From an uncultured Eggerthellaceae bacterium (GTDB taxonomy: Bacteria; Actinomycetota; Coriobacteriia; Coriobacteriales; Eggerthellaceae): a stretch of DNA of 36,534 bases. Below, in pieces: positions 9,557 through 16,993 of the stretch (the stretch's first letter is position 1; the number at the start of each line of letters is the position of its first letter). The stretch covers positions 1-36,534 of the forward strand of contig CAKTWD010000004.1 in assembly GCA_934630485.1 (NCBI GenBank). Direction: 5' to 3'. The position numbers were made by a program, and so were the translations under genes. The notes beneath the pieces were generated by a model. The model was not told the DNA's origin and searched no databases. It saw only the letters and a program-made list of their open reading frames with translations.

Positions 9557-10786
9557 TTACAGCAACTGCTTCAAACGATCGACGAGCGTGTCGACTTCAT
9601 ACTTTGTGCAAATCAACGGGGGAAGGAATCGCAGAGTATGCAAGCCGGTTGCATTCAAAAGCAGGCCCTTGCCCAATGCATCGACGGCGATCTGCGTGGC
9701 ATCAAGACCTTCTGCTAGATCGGCGGCAACCATCAAGCCCAAACCACGAACCGCAACGACGCCCTCAAGCGACGCAAGGCGTTCCTGCAGATACGCGCCA
9801 ACCTCGGCGGCGTTCTGGGCGATGCCCTCGGACTTAACCGTGTCGATAACGGTTTTCGCGGCGGTGATCGCAAGGTTCGATCCACCGAAGGTCGATCCGT
9901 GGTCACCGGGCTCGAACGCGGAGGCGATGCCTGCAGGAGCGGCACAGGCGCCCATGGGAACGCCGCCCGCAATGCCCTTCGCCATGGTGACGACATCGGG
10001 AACGACGCCGAAATGCTGGAAGGCGAATGCGTACGTGCCGCAACGGAACATGCCGCACTGAACCTCGTCGAGCATCATAAGCGCACCATGCTGCTTGGTG
10101 AGGCGACGAACCGCCTGAAGGAACTCGGCAGTGCAAGGATGCACACCGCTCTCGCCCTGAATGGGCTCGAGAAGGACCGCGCAGATTTCATTGCCCATTT
10201 GCTCGAAAAGAGCCTCTATGGTTTGGATATCATTGGCAGGCACCGCGACGAAGCCGTCAGGCAGCGGCTGAAAGGCCTCCTGTTTGGCAGGCTGAGCTGT
10301 TGCGGCGAGCGTAGCGAGCGTGCGGCCGTGGAAGCTGCGCTGCAAAGTGACGATCGTGCGCGGGATACGGTCGGAGCCGGCTTCAAGCGCCTTGCGACGT
10401 GCATGCAAACGTGCAAGCTTGATAGCGCACTCGTTCGCCTCGGCGCCGGAGTTCGCGAAAAACGTTTGCCAGGGCTCGCGCTGATCCTGGGGCACCGTTT
10501 CATTCAGCAACTCGGACAAATCGCGGGCGAGCTCGCCGCGGTTCTCGATGTAGTAATAATTACTAACATGGATCAGGCGCGAAGCCTGCTTTGCCAGCGC
10601 CTCGCTTAAAGCAGGATGGCAGTGGCCCAAGCTGTTTACGCCGATGCCAGCAATGAAATCAAGGTATTCGTTGCCTTTATCGTCCTTCGCGATCATGCCC
10701 TGTCCGCTAACCAGCTCGACAGGCTTGCGGCCGAACGTGTGCATGACGTACGTTTCTTCCAGCTGTTTCTCTTCTTCGAATGACAT
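9557..10786 (-). CDS. argD: Acetylornithine aminotransferase
   Basis: A PLP enzyme that transfers the amino group of glutamate to N-acetylglutamate semialdehyde, giving N-acetylornithine. The 409-residue product is a class III aminotransferase, with the PLP lysine at K270 (TMAKGIAGG) and the cofactor aspartate in LDEVQ (D240). After DEVQ it reads CGMFRCG where most ArgD proteins have a GRTG-type sequence, a local variation near the active site. The start has GAGGGAAAC just before the ATG. The gene lies 62 bases after argB, and the gap holds a hairpin. Activity on succinyl-diaminopimelate as well is common in the family and cannot be excluded. Confidence 0.95.
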   Translation of the reverse strand: MSFEEEKQLEETYVMHTFGRKPVELVSGQGMIAKDDKGNEYLDFIAGIGVNSLGHCHPALSEALAKQASRLIHVSNYYYIENRGELARDLSELLNETVPQDQREPWQTFFANSGAEANECAIKLARLHARRKALEAGSDRIPRTIVTLQRSFHGRTLATLAATAQPAKQEAFQPLPDGFVAVPANDIQTIEALFEQMGNEICAVLLEPIQGESGVHPCTAEFLQAVRRLTKQHGALMMLDEVQCGMFRCGTYAFAFQHFGVVPDVVTMAKGIAGGVPMGACAAPAGIASAFEPGDHGSTFGGSNLAITAAKTVIDTVKSEGIAQNAAEVGAYLQERLASLEGVVAVRGLGLMVAADLAEGLDATQIAVDALGKGLLLNATGLHTLRFLPPLICTKYEVDTLVDRLKQLL

Positions 10787-10806
10787 GTTTCCCTCTATCC
10801 GATGAG

Positions 10807-10839
10807 GCCCGCTTGATTAAACGGGCGCTGTCTTTTTTT
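10807..10839 (+). terminator. Plus-facing hairpin with T-run in argB-argD gap
   Basis: The hairpin GCCCGCTTGATTAAACGGGC is followed after six bases by TCTTTTTTT on the plus strand, that is, against the direction of the arg genes. In the minus direction the T-run becomes an upstream A-run. It could block antisense transcription or simply be an intercistronic stem. No plus-strand gene precedes it. Confidence 0.3.
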
Positions 10840-10848
10840 CGCCGACGA

Positions 10849-11808
10849 TTAAAAACCCTTGTTCTCGAGAAGCTTCGAAGCGAACCTTCCCAAAGGATGC
10901 GCCGAAGGGTTCTCGACTTCGTCTCCCTCAACATATACAGCCGTTCCCACGCCGGCGCTGGTAAGAAGTTCGATCAGGATGGAATGCGGCACGGTTCCGT
11001 TGATCATATAGGCACGCTCGACGCCGCCATCAAGCGATCTGATGCAAGACTCGAGCTTCGGGATCATGCCCGAGGAAACAAGGCCCTCACGAACCAAGCG
11101 GCGGGCGTCATCGACCGTAAGAGACGAAACAAGCGAGTCCTTGTCGTCGAAGTCCATGTACAGGCCATCAACGTCGGTAAGGAATAGGATCTTGGTTGCA
11201 CCGAGCGCCACGGCGATCTCGCTGGCGACAAGGTCGGCGTTCACGTTGCAGTAGCCGCCATCGTTGCCGATGGCAACCGAGGCGATAACGGGGATGTAAT
11301 CGGCAGCGATAAGGTCTTTAAGCAGCTCGGCGTTGATTCGCTTGATGTTTCCAACGCGACCGAGCTCACCCGAAGCGGGCTCGGCAATGATGGTTCCACC
11401 GTCAATGCCGTTAACGCCGATGCCGAAGTTTCCATGCTCGTTCAAAGCACGTACCAGCTGCTGGTTTACCTTTCCCGCAAGAACCGTGCGAACGACGTCC
11501 ATGCCCTCGTCGGTGGTGACGCGCTGGCCGTCGATGAACTCTACGGGAAGGCCCGCCTGATCCATCGCACGGGAGATGTCCTTGCCGCCTCCGTGCACGA
11601 TAACCGGGTTCGCGCCGACGATCTTCAGTAGCACGATGTCGCTCATGACGTCGGCACGAAGCTTCTTATCGGTCATGGCGGCACCGCCGTACTTGACCAA
11701 AATGGTTTTGCCGGTGATGTTCTTGATCCAAGGCAGAGCCTCAGCGAGGATCTGCGCCGACTCTTTATCTGTCACGCCATGAGGGCGTGAGTCTTTTGCG
11801 TACTTCAT
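10849..11808 (-). CDS. argB: Acetylglutamate kinase
   Basis: Phosphorylates N-acetylglutamate with ATP, the second step of the acetylated arginine route and usually the point of arginine feedback. The 319-residue product belongs to the amino acid kinase family: VKYGGAAM near residue 37 and IVHGGGKDIS near 70 form the phosphate-binding loops. The ATG at 11808 overlaps the argJ stop by four bases (ATGA), with GGAGAG eight bases upstream, so it is translationally coupled to argJ. The longer open frame upstream lies inside argJ and is rejected. Confidence 0.96.
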   Translation of the reverse strand: MKYAKDSRPHGVTDKESAQILAEALPWIKNITGKTILVKYGGAAMTDKKLRADVMSDIVLLKIVGANPVIVHGGGKDISRAMDQAGLPVEFIDGQRVTTDEGMDVVRTVLAGKVNQQLVRALNEHGNFGIGVNGIDGGTIIAEPASGELGRVGNIKRINAELLKDLIAADYIPVIASVAIGNDGGYCNVNADLVASEIAVALGATKILFLTDVDGLYMDFDDKDSLVSSLTVDDARRLVREGLVSSGMIPKLESCIRSLDGGVERAYMINGTVPHSILIELLTSAGVGTAVYVEGDEVENPSAHPLGRFASKLLENKGF

Positions 11809-13115
11809 GAACGGTACTCTCCATTGATTTTCACATACTCGTACGAGAAATCGCACGTCCACATCATCGATTGGCATTCGCCCGCGCCCAGATCGACATC
11901 GATGTCGATCTCTGGGCGCTCGAATCGTCGAAGCGCCTCTTCCTCGTCGAAAGGCACGGTTAGACCCTGCCTGCAAACGGGAAGCCCGAGAATGTCAATG
12001 GAAACATCTTCTTGATTGAAACAAGCACCGGAGCGGCCAAGGGCGCCGGCGATCCTTCCCCAATTTGCATCGTGACCGAAAATCGCCGTCTTAACCAAAG
12101 GGGAGTTGGCAACGGTCCTTGCCGCCGCATCGGCGTCGGCATCGGTGGCGGCACCCGCCACACGCACCAAAACAAGGCGCGTTGCGCCCTCGCCATCGGC
12201 TGCCATTTCACGCGCCAGCGAGGCGCACACGCACATAACGGCACGCTCGAACATCTGACCAGCCGATGTGTTTGGCTCGAAATACCCCTGATCGGGCGCA
12301 GCAGCGCCGCTTGCCATAAGGAAGCAGGAGTCATTGGTTGACGTGTCGGAATCGACGGTAACCCTATTGAACGACTTGTTTACACAGCGAACGATAACAT
12401 CGTGCAGGAAGTCGGCCTTTACGGGAGCGTCAGTGGTGATAACAGAGATCATGGTTGCCATGCTGGGCATGATCATGCCGGCGCCCTTCGCCATTCCACC
12501 CACAGTGAAAACCGCGCCAGGGTATCCGATGCCGTCGCCCGAGAACGAAACAGCGTACTGCTTTGAATGGGTGTCGGTCGTCATGATAGCGCGAGCAGCG
12601 GCGTCGCCGCCGTCGCGAGAAAGCGACGCGACCGCAGCAGGAGCACCAGACTGGAACGGAAGAAGATCAAGATGCTGACCGATGACCCCCGTGGACGCCA
12701 CCAAAACTTCGTCGGCAGTGCAGCCAACGGCATCCGCCACGATCCGGCAAGAAGCCTGAGCAGTTTGTAGCCCGACCTCGCCCGTAGCTGCATTTGCGAT
12801 TCCTGAATTAATAGAGACGACTCGCGCCAAGCCAAACGATTGGCCGTTCAGGTGCTGGCGGGAAACGATGACCGGAGCTGCACAGAACACATTAGTAGTG
12901 AACGTTGCCGCTGCCGGACAAGGCTGGTCGGCCACAACGAGACCGTAATCAAGCCTGTCGGGGTCGGCGCGGAACCCCGCATGAATGCCTGCAGCTTTAA
13001 AGCCCAATGCGCTGGAAACGCCGCCGCCTTCGATGGGCGATAAACCGGTCTGGTCGATCTCGCCAACGTTTAACGAAAGGGGTGCGAACTCGTTTTCGAT
13101 GACAGATTGACTCAT
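11805..13115 (-). CDS. argJ: Glutamate N-acetyltransferase / amino-acid acetyltransferase
   Basis: Recycles the acetyl group from N-acetylornithine to glutamate; many members also make acetylglutamate from acetyl-CoA. The 436-residue precursor contains KGAGMIMPSMATM at about 210-222, the self-cleavage site of the family, with T221 the expected nucleophile that becomes the N-terminus of the beta chain. The start MSQSVIENEF has GAGGGA upstream and lies ten bases after the argC stop. The presence of argJ, and no argE or argA in the cluster, indicates the cyclic acetyl pathway. Confidence 0.95.
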   Translation of the reverse strand: MSQSVIENEFAPLSLNVGEIDQTGLSPIEGGGVSSALGFKAAGIHAGFRADPDRLDYGLVVADQPCPAAATFTTNVFCAAPVIVSRQHLNGQSFGLARVVSINSGIANAATGEVGLQTAQASCRIVADAVGCTADEVLVASTGVIGQHLDLLPFQSGAPAAVASLSRDGGDAAARAIMTTDTHSKQYAVSFSGDGIGYPGAVFTVGGMAKGAGMIMPSMATMISVITTDAPVKADFLHDVIVRCVNKSFNRVTVDSDTSTNDSCFLMASGAAAPDQGYFEPNTSAGQMFERAVMCVCASLAREMAADGEGATRLVLVRVAGAATDADADAAARTVANSPLVKTAIFGHDANWGRIAGALGRSGACFNQEDVSIDILGLPVCRQGLTVPFDEEEALRRFERPEIDIDVDLGAGECQSMMWTCDFSYEYVKINGEYRS

Positions 13116-13125
13116 AATTCCCTCG

Positions 13126-14184
13126 CTATGCTGGAATGCCGAACGATTCGAGACCGTCAGCCTCGTTGAACCCGAAAACCAAATTGGCGCACTGAACCGC
13201 CTGACCTGCCGCACCCTTGCCGACGTTGTCAATGGCGCACGTAGTGACAATAGCGCCAACGCGCTGATCGACCGCAACGTTGACATGCGCGAAATTAGTT
13301 CCTGCGACCGAAGACGTCTTGGGTTGCGCGGCGCCATCGAGAACCTTCACGAACGCTGCGTCGCGATAAAACTCCTGATACATGGAGTGAACGGCATCTT
13401 GGGAAACCGTAGAATCAGCCAAGGGAAGCGTGACAGTCGAAAGGAGTCCTCGGTTATAAGGCGCAAGATGAGGCGTGAAGACAAGTCTACCCGGAATACC
13501 CAGGATCTGCTCGATTTCGGGAGTATGACGATGACCGCTGACGCCGTAAGCTTCGACGTTTTCGTTCGCAAAGCAAAAGTGAGTGCGCTCGGTTGCCTTC
13601 TTGCCGGCACCGGAAACGCCCGAGATGGCATCGGCCACGATAAGGCCATTGCCAACCAAACCCGCACGAAGAGCGGGAGCGGCGGCAAGCGAGGTGGCTG
13701 TTGGATAGCAACCCGGGCAACCGACGAGAACAGGATTGCCCGCAGCACGATATTCGCGCGCGGCCGCAAGGCCCTGCGGGAACAGTTCGGGCTGCCCAAA
13801 GGTGCGCTCCGACAGGAGTTTCGTTTGGGTATGTTTGACCTTGTACCACTGCTCGTAAAGAGACGGGTCTTCGAACCTGAAATCGGCCGAAAGGTCGACA
13901 ACGCTGATGCCACGTTCCATGAATCCCGGGGCGTGATTCAACGCAGCGGTATGAGGAACCGCCAAGAAGACAACCTCGCACTGGTCAAGAACAGGGTCGT
14001 CATGACGGGAGAACGCCAGATCGGTTCTTCCCGTGAACAGCGGGTACACATCGGAAACGGGTTTTCCGGCAAGCTCGTTAGAGGTTGCCGCGACCAACTC
14101 GAAGCCGGGATGTCGCAGCAAAAGGCGCACCAATTCGGCACCCGCAAATCCTGCTGCTCCGATAACGCCGGCTTTAACGGACAT
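13126..14184 (-). CDS. argC: N-acetyl-gamma-glutamyl-phosphate reductase
   Basis: NADPH-dependent reduction of acetylglutamyl phosphate to the semialdehyde, the third step of arginine synthesis. The 352-residue product has an N-terminal Rossmann glycine motif (GVIGAAGFAGAELVRLL, 6-22) and the catalytic cysteine C159 in GCPGCYPTA. The start MSVKAGVIG was chosen because AAGGAAG lies upstream of the ATG at 14184. It is the first gene of the arginine operon, with a sigma70-like promoter 57-85 bases before the start and a small hairpin in the leader. No argF or argR is present in the window. Confidence 0.96.
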   Translation of the reverse strand: MSVKAGVIGAAGFAGAELVRLLLRHPGFELVAATSNELAGKPVSDVYPLFTGRTDLAFSRHDDPVLDQCEVVFLAVPHTAALNHAPGFMERGISVVDLSADFRFEDPSLYEQWYKVKHTQTKLLSERTFGQPELFPQGLAAAREYRAAGNPVLVGCPGCYPTATSLAAAPALRAGLVGNGLIVADAISGVSGAGKKATERTHFCFANENVEAYGVSGHRHTPEIEQILGIPGRLVFTPHLAPYNRGLLSTVTLPLADSTVSQDAVHSMYQEFYRDAAFVKVLDGAAQPKTSSVAGTNFAHVNVAVDQRVGAIVTTCAIDNVGKGAAGQAVQCANLVFGFNEADGLESFGIPA

Positions 14185-14209
14185 TCCCACCGCTTCCTTT
14201 CCACATATC

Positions 14210-14232
14210 GGCAAAAAGCGTCTTTTTGCGCC
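14210..14232 (-). promoter_or_regulatory. Palindrome in the argC leader
   Basis: The arms GCAAAAAG and CTTTTTGC match perfectly around a three-base centre (14211-14229) and lie just downstream of the predicted transcription start. It could be an operator or a short RNA hairpin. It does not match the known ARG-box consensus well enough for me to assign ArgR. Confidence 0.4.
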
Positions 14233-14240
14233 TTTAAGGC

Positions 14241-14269
14241 ATCGTAAAAAACCCCTGATGTTATTTCAA
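14241..14269 (-). promoter_or_regulatory. Sigma70-like promoter of the arginine operon
   Basis: On the minus strand TTGAAA (14264-14269) and TACGAT (14241-14246) are separated by exactly 17 bases. The predicted transcript starts near 14234, giving a leader of about 50 bases before argC. The remainder of 14185-14441 holds no gene; I saw no convincing promoter for the divergent plus-strand gene. Confidence 0.6.
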
Positions 14270-14441
14270 GGATTTCACGCTATCAACGACGCTAGGTTTC
14301 CATTATGTTTCGGGAGCTTGCCTCCCTTCTGAGTTTGACAAATGCAAGTTGTCGGTTTCGTCCGAGCGGGAGTCATGCCCTTGATTTTGCGGTATCGTAT
14401 ATGCCGTTGGCATCACCACATAAGAAAGGGCTGCGGACCGC

Positions 14442-15713
14442 ATGGTCAAGCCACTCGAACTCAACATCGACGACCCCAAGCAACCTATGCGCCAAGCGAA
14501 CATTGACGCCATCGTCGAGTACATCAAAGAAGGCATTAAGCCTCGAAACGTCGGCGGCAAGCTTGGCGTTGAGGTTGAGCACTTCATTGTGAAAAACAAC
14601 AACGAGCCGGTGATGTTCAGCGACGAACACGGCGTTGATTGGCTTCTTAACGAGCTTTCCGGCACCTTTCCCCTGAAAACCTACGGAACCGACGGCGAAC
14701 TTATCGGCGTTGCAAGGGACGGCCAAAGCGTGACCCTTGAACCAGGCGCCCAAGTTGAGCTTTCTTCGGGCCCGTACGATAAGGTTTGCTCGATTCAGAA
14801 GGACTTCGAACGGTTCGTCCGCACCGTGTCGGAAGCTCTGGCCCCCTACGACGAGCACATTGTGGCATTCGGCTATAGACCCCGCGGCATTGCCGCCGAT
14901 ATCGAGCTTATTCCGAAAAAGCGCTATGCGTTCATGGACGTCTACTTCGCGCGAATCGGCGACTACGGAAGGCGCATGATGCGCTGCAGCGCCGCAACCC
15001 AAATATCGGTCGACTTCTTTTCGGAGGCGGACTGCTTAAGAAAGCTGCGCCTTGCATCGATACTTGCCCCTTTGCTTACTCTTCTATGCGACAACACGCC
15101 CGTTTTCGAAAACGAGCCAAGCGGCCATCCCATGATGAGGGCCGACGTATGGCATTACTGCGACCCCGACAGGTGCGAAAGCGTTCCGAACGTGGCCGAC
15201 AAAGACTTCTCACTTCAGAGTTACGCAGCGTTCGTGCTTGATACCCCGGCGATACTTGTGCCAGACGGTGACGACTACCGCCCCACAGCCGAAACGTTCG
15301 GTGAAGTGTACGCAACCACGCTGATGAATCGTCATGAAATAGAACATGCCCTATCGATGCTGTTCACCGACGTTCGAGTGAAAACCTATTTGGAGATCAG
15401 GCCCGCAGACTCGATGCCGGCACCCTATGTTGCCGCATATGCCTCACTGATCAAAGGCCTTCTGTATTGCGAGAAGAACCTGGACCGACTTGACGCGCTG
15501 TACTGCAACGTGGAAACAAGCGACATCGCCATGACAAGAACGAATCTCGCTTCGCATGGCTACGACGGAACCGCCTATGGGAAACCCGCACAGCAAGCTG
15601 TTATAGAACTGCTGGAAATGGCAAAGCAGGGACTCGAAGAAGACGAGCGTCCGTTCCTGGAGCCGCTGGTCAACTTGGCGCGCAACAAGCAACGCCTAGC
15701 ACAGCAACGATAG
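14442..15713 (+). CDS. gshA: Glutamate-cysteine ligase, GCS2 family
   Basis: Predicted to join glutamate and cysteine through the gamma-carboxyl using ATP. The 423-residue product carries GVEVEHFIV (about 42-50) and LEPGAQVELSSGP (about 100-112), typical of the GCS2 group that includes plant and alphaproteobacterial GshA and actinobacterial EgtA. The start has AAGAAAGGG about a dozen bases upstream, slightly distant. It stands alone on the plus strand, divergent from the arginine operon, and no glutathione synthetase (gshB) is nearby. The end product may therefore be gamma-glutamylcysteine itself or another thiol. Family assignment is good; physiological role is inferred. Confidence 0.85.
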   Translation: MVKPLELNIDDPKQPMRQANIDAIVEYIKEGIKPRNVGGKLGVEVEHFIVKNNNEPVMFSDEHGVDWLLNELSGTFPLKTYGTDGELIGVARDGQSVTLEPGAQVELSSGPYDKVCSIQKDFERFVRTVSEALAPYDEHIVAFGYRPRGIAADIELIPKKRYAFMDVYFARIGDYGRRMMRCSAATQISVDFFSEADCLRKLRLASILAPLLTLLCDNTPVFENEPSGHPMMRADVWHYCDPDRCESVPNVADKDFSLQSYAAFVLDTPAILVPDGDDYRPTAETFGEVYATTLMNRHEIEHALSMLFTDVRVKTYLEIRPADSMPAPYVAAYASLIKGLLYCEKNLDRLDALYCNVETSDIAMTRTNLASHGYDGTAYGKPAQQAVIELLEMAKQGLEEDERPFLEPLVNLARNKQRLAQQR

Positions 15714-15756
15714 CGTAGGGGGTCTTGGGCCCGTTCGGGGCCAACATGCCCGAAAT

Positions 15757-15951
15757 CTAATAATCGCTTATGGACCGCTCGGACCAATTCAACAGGTTGA
15801 CGTCGAACAACAGGCGATCGAGCACATCCGGCGTCATAGCCACAAGGCACTCTTGCCCATTCTGCGTGACGATGACGGGTTCGTCTGACAAGCTGACGAA
15901 GTTCAAGAAAGAGCGAATACTGGCGATGCCTTCCGATGCGATGAGTTCCAT
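15757..15951 (-). CDS. Phd/YefM-like antitoxin, solitary
   Basis: A 64-residue protein whose central part, DEPVIVTQNGQECLVAM, matches the Phd/YefM pattern (phenylalanine-rich helix, then PVIVTxNG, then a helix such as TPDVLDRLLF). Proteins of this family bind their own promoter through the N-terminus and neutralise a partner toxin through the C-terminus. The start MELIASEG is supported by GAAAGGGG upstream of the ATG at 15951. No toxin-like frame lies next to it: gshA converges from the left and map lies upstream. The C-terminus is short, so it may be a DNA-binding remnant or act on a toxin coded elsewhere. Confidence 0.7.
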   Translation of the reverse strand: MELIASEGIASIRSFLNFVSLSDEPVIVTQNGQECLVAMTPDVLDRLLFDVNLLNWSERSISDY

Positions 15952-15972
15952 TGATAACCCCTTTCCCGATGA

Positions 15973-15981
15973 AAAATAGCA
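15973..15981 (-). promoter_or_regulatory. Possible extended -10 promoter of the antitoxin gene
   Basis: The minus strand reads TGC-TATTTT about 22 bases before the antitoxin start, giving a short leader that still includes the GAAAGGGG ribosome binding site. The -35 region is poor. Confidence 0.35.
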
Positions 15982-16024
15982 CGAGCGTTCGGTGAAATCG
16001 CGGGGCGTTTCAGTGGGCTGCACC

Positions 16025-16075
16025 AAAAAGAACGTGGTATAGCGCTCGTTGAATTGTCTACGAACACTATACCAC
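16025..16075 (-). terminator. Terminator of pheS-pheT-map
   Basis: Two 16-base arms (16034-16049 and 16060-16075) starting GTGGTATAG pair fully in minus-strand RNA with two U-G wobbles, around a ten-base loop, followed by TTCTTTTT. In plus-strand RNA the wobbles become mismatches. It begins 24 bases after the map stop. The same inverted repeat could in principle be an operator for the antitoxin gene. Confidence 0.75.
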
Positions 16076-16098
16076 AAAATACGAACGTTTGTTTGTGT

Positions 16099-16983
16099 TT
16101 ACCAAGAAATCAGTTCGTAACCGGTTTCCGTCACCACAACCTGTACCTCCCACTGGGCGGTGGGGCTGCCGTCGGCCGTGCGCACGGTCCAGCCGTTCGG
16201 ATCGCTCATGTCGATTTCCTGAGCGCCCAGATTGACCATGGGCTCGATGGTGAAGCACAGGCCCGGAACCAAGATCATGCCGGTACCTGGCTCGGACGTG
16301 AAGCTGACCCACGGATCCTCGTGGAATTCGCGTCCAATGCCGTGGCCACCGAACTCGCGAACGACCGTGAAGCCCGCATCGGTGCATACCTTGTTGACCG
16401 CGTGGCCGACATCGCCAAGGAAGCCCCAAGGCCGGATAGCGTCAAGACCGGCCTGAACCGCCTCACGCGTGACCTCGACCAGACGCTTATGCTCGGGGTC
16501 GACCTCGCCGATGCAGAACATACGGGAGGAGTCCGAATAATAACCGTCCTTGATGGTAGACATGTCGACGTTGACGATGTCGCCTTCCTTCAGCACATCG
16601 TCGGGCGAAGGGATGCCATGGCACACTACTTCGTTGATGGACGTGCAGACGCTCTTCGGGAAACCCTCGTAGTTCAGATCTGCCGGGATCGCGTCACGCT
16701 CGATGCAGTAGTCGTAAACCCACTTGTCGATCTCTTCGGTCGAAACGCCAGCCTTGATGTGCTCGGCCACGTAGTCCAACGAGCCGATGTTCACCTCGGC
16801 GGAACATTTGATACCCTCGATATCGGCAGGGGTTTTCAGCAGGGTTCGATCGGGAACCTCGAAACCCTGCTCGAAAAGCTCCTCCATGCGCTCATCGGCG
16901 TTAAGGTGACACTTCTTGTACTTCTTGCCGCTGCCGCACCAGCATTCGTCGTTGCGACCGGGCGATTTCATGTCGTCGAACAT
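16099..16983 (-). CDS. map: Methionine aminopeptidase type I with SEC-C zinc motif
   Basis: Removes the initiator methionine from new proteins. The 294-residue product begins with a SEC-C-type zinc motif (C14, C16, C25, H26 in ECWCGSGKKYKKCH) and continues with the pita-bread catalytic domain. The expected metal ligands are present: D140, D151, H214, E247 and E279, with H122 in the CHGIP segment. The SEC-C extension is known in several bacterial MAPs and is thought to aid ribosome docking. The ATG at 16983 lies ten bases after the pheT stop, with GAGGGTAGG overlapping the end of pheT, so map belongs to the pheST operon and should be under the Phe T-box. ATG at 16971 is a less likely alternative. 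Confidence 0.95.
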   Translation of the reverse strand: MFDDMKSPGRNDECWCGSGKKYKKCHLNADERMEELFEQGFEVPDRTLLKTPADIEGIKCSAEVNIGSLDYVAEHIKAGVSTEEIDKWVYDYCIERDAIPADLNYEGFPKSVCTSINEVVCHGIPSPDDVLKEGDIVNVDMSTIKDGYYSDSSRMFCIGEVDPEHKRLVEVTREAVQAGLDAIRPWGFLGDVGHAVNKVCTDAGFTVVREFGGHGIGREFHEDPWVSFTSEPGTGMILVPGLCFTIEPMVNLGAQEIDMSDPNGWTVRTADGSPTAQWEVQVVVTETGYELISW

Positions 16984-16993
16984 CAAGCGTCGC

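Noticed and set aside
11809..11976. N-terminal extension of argB into argJ
   Set aside because: It overlaps argJ; the ATGA junction at 11805-11808 with GGAGAG upstream is the clear start.
13116..13337. N-terminal extension of argJ into argC
   Set aside because: It overlaps argC in another frame, and the start at 13115 has a ribosome binding site and the family N-terminus.
16034..16075. Inverted repeat as antitoxin operator
   Set aside because: Its wobbles pair only in minus-strand RNA and a T-run follows, which fits a terminator of the map transcript better. An operator role is not fully excluded.
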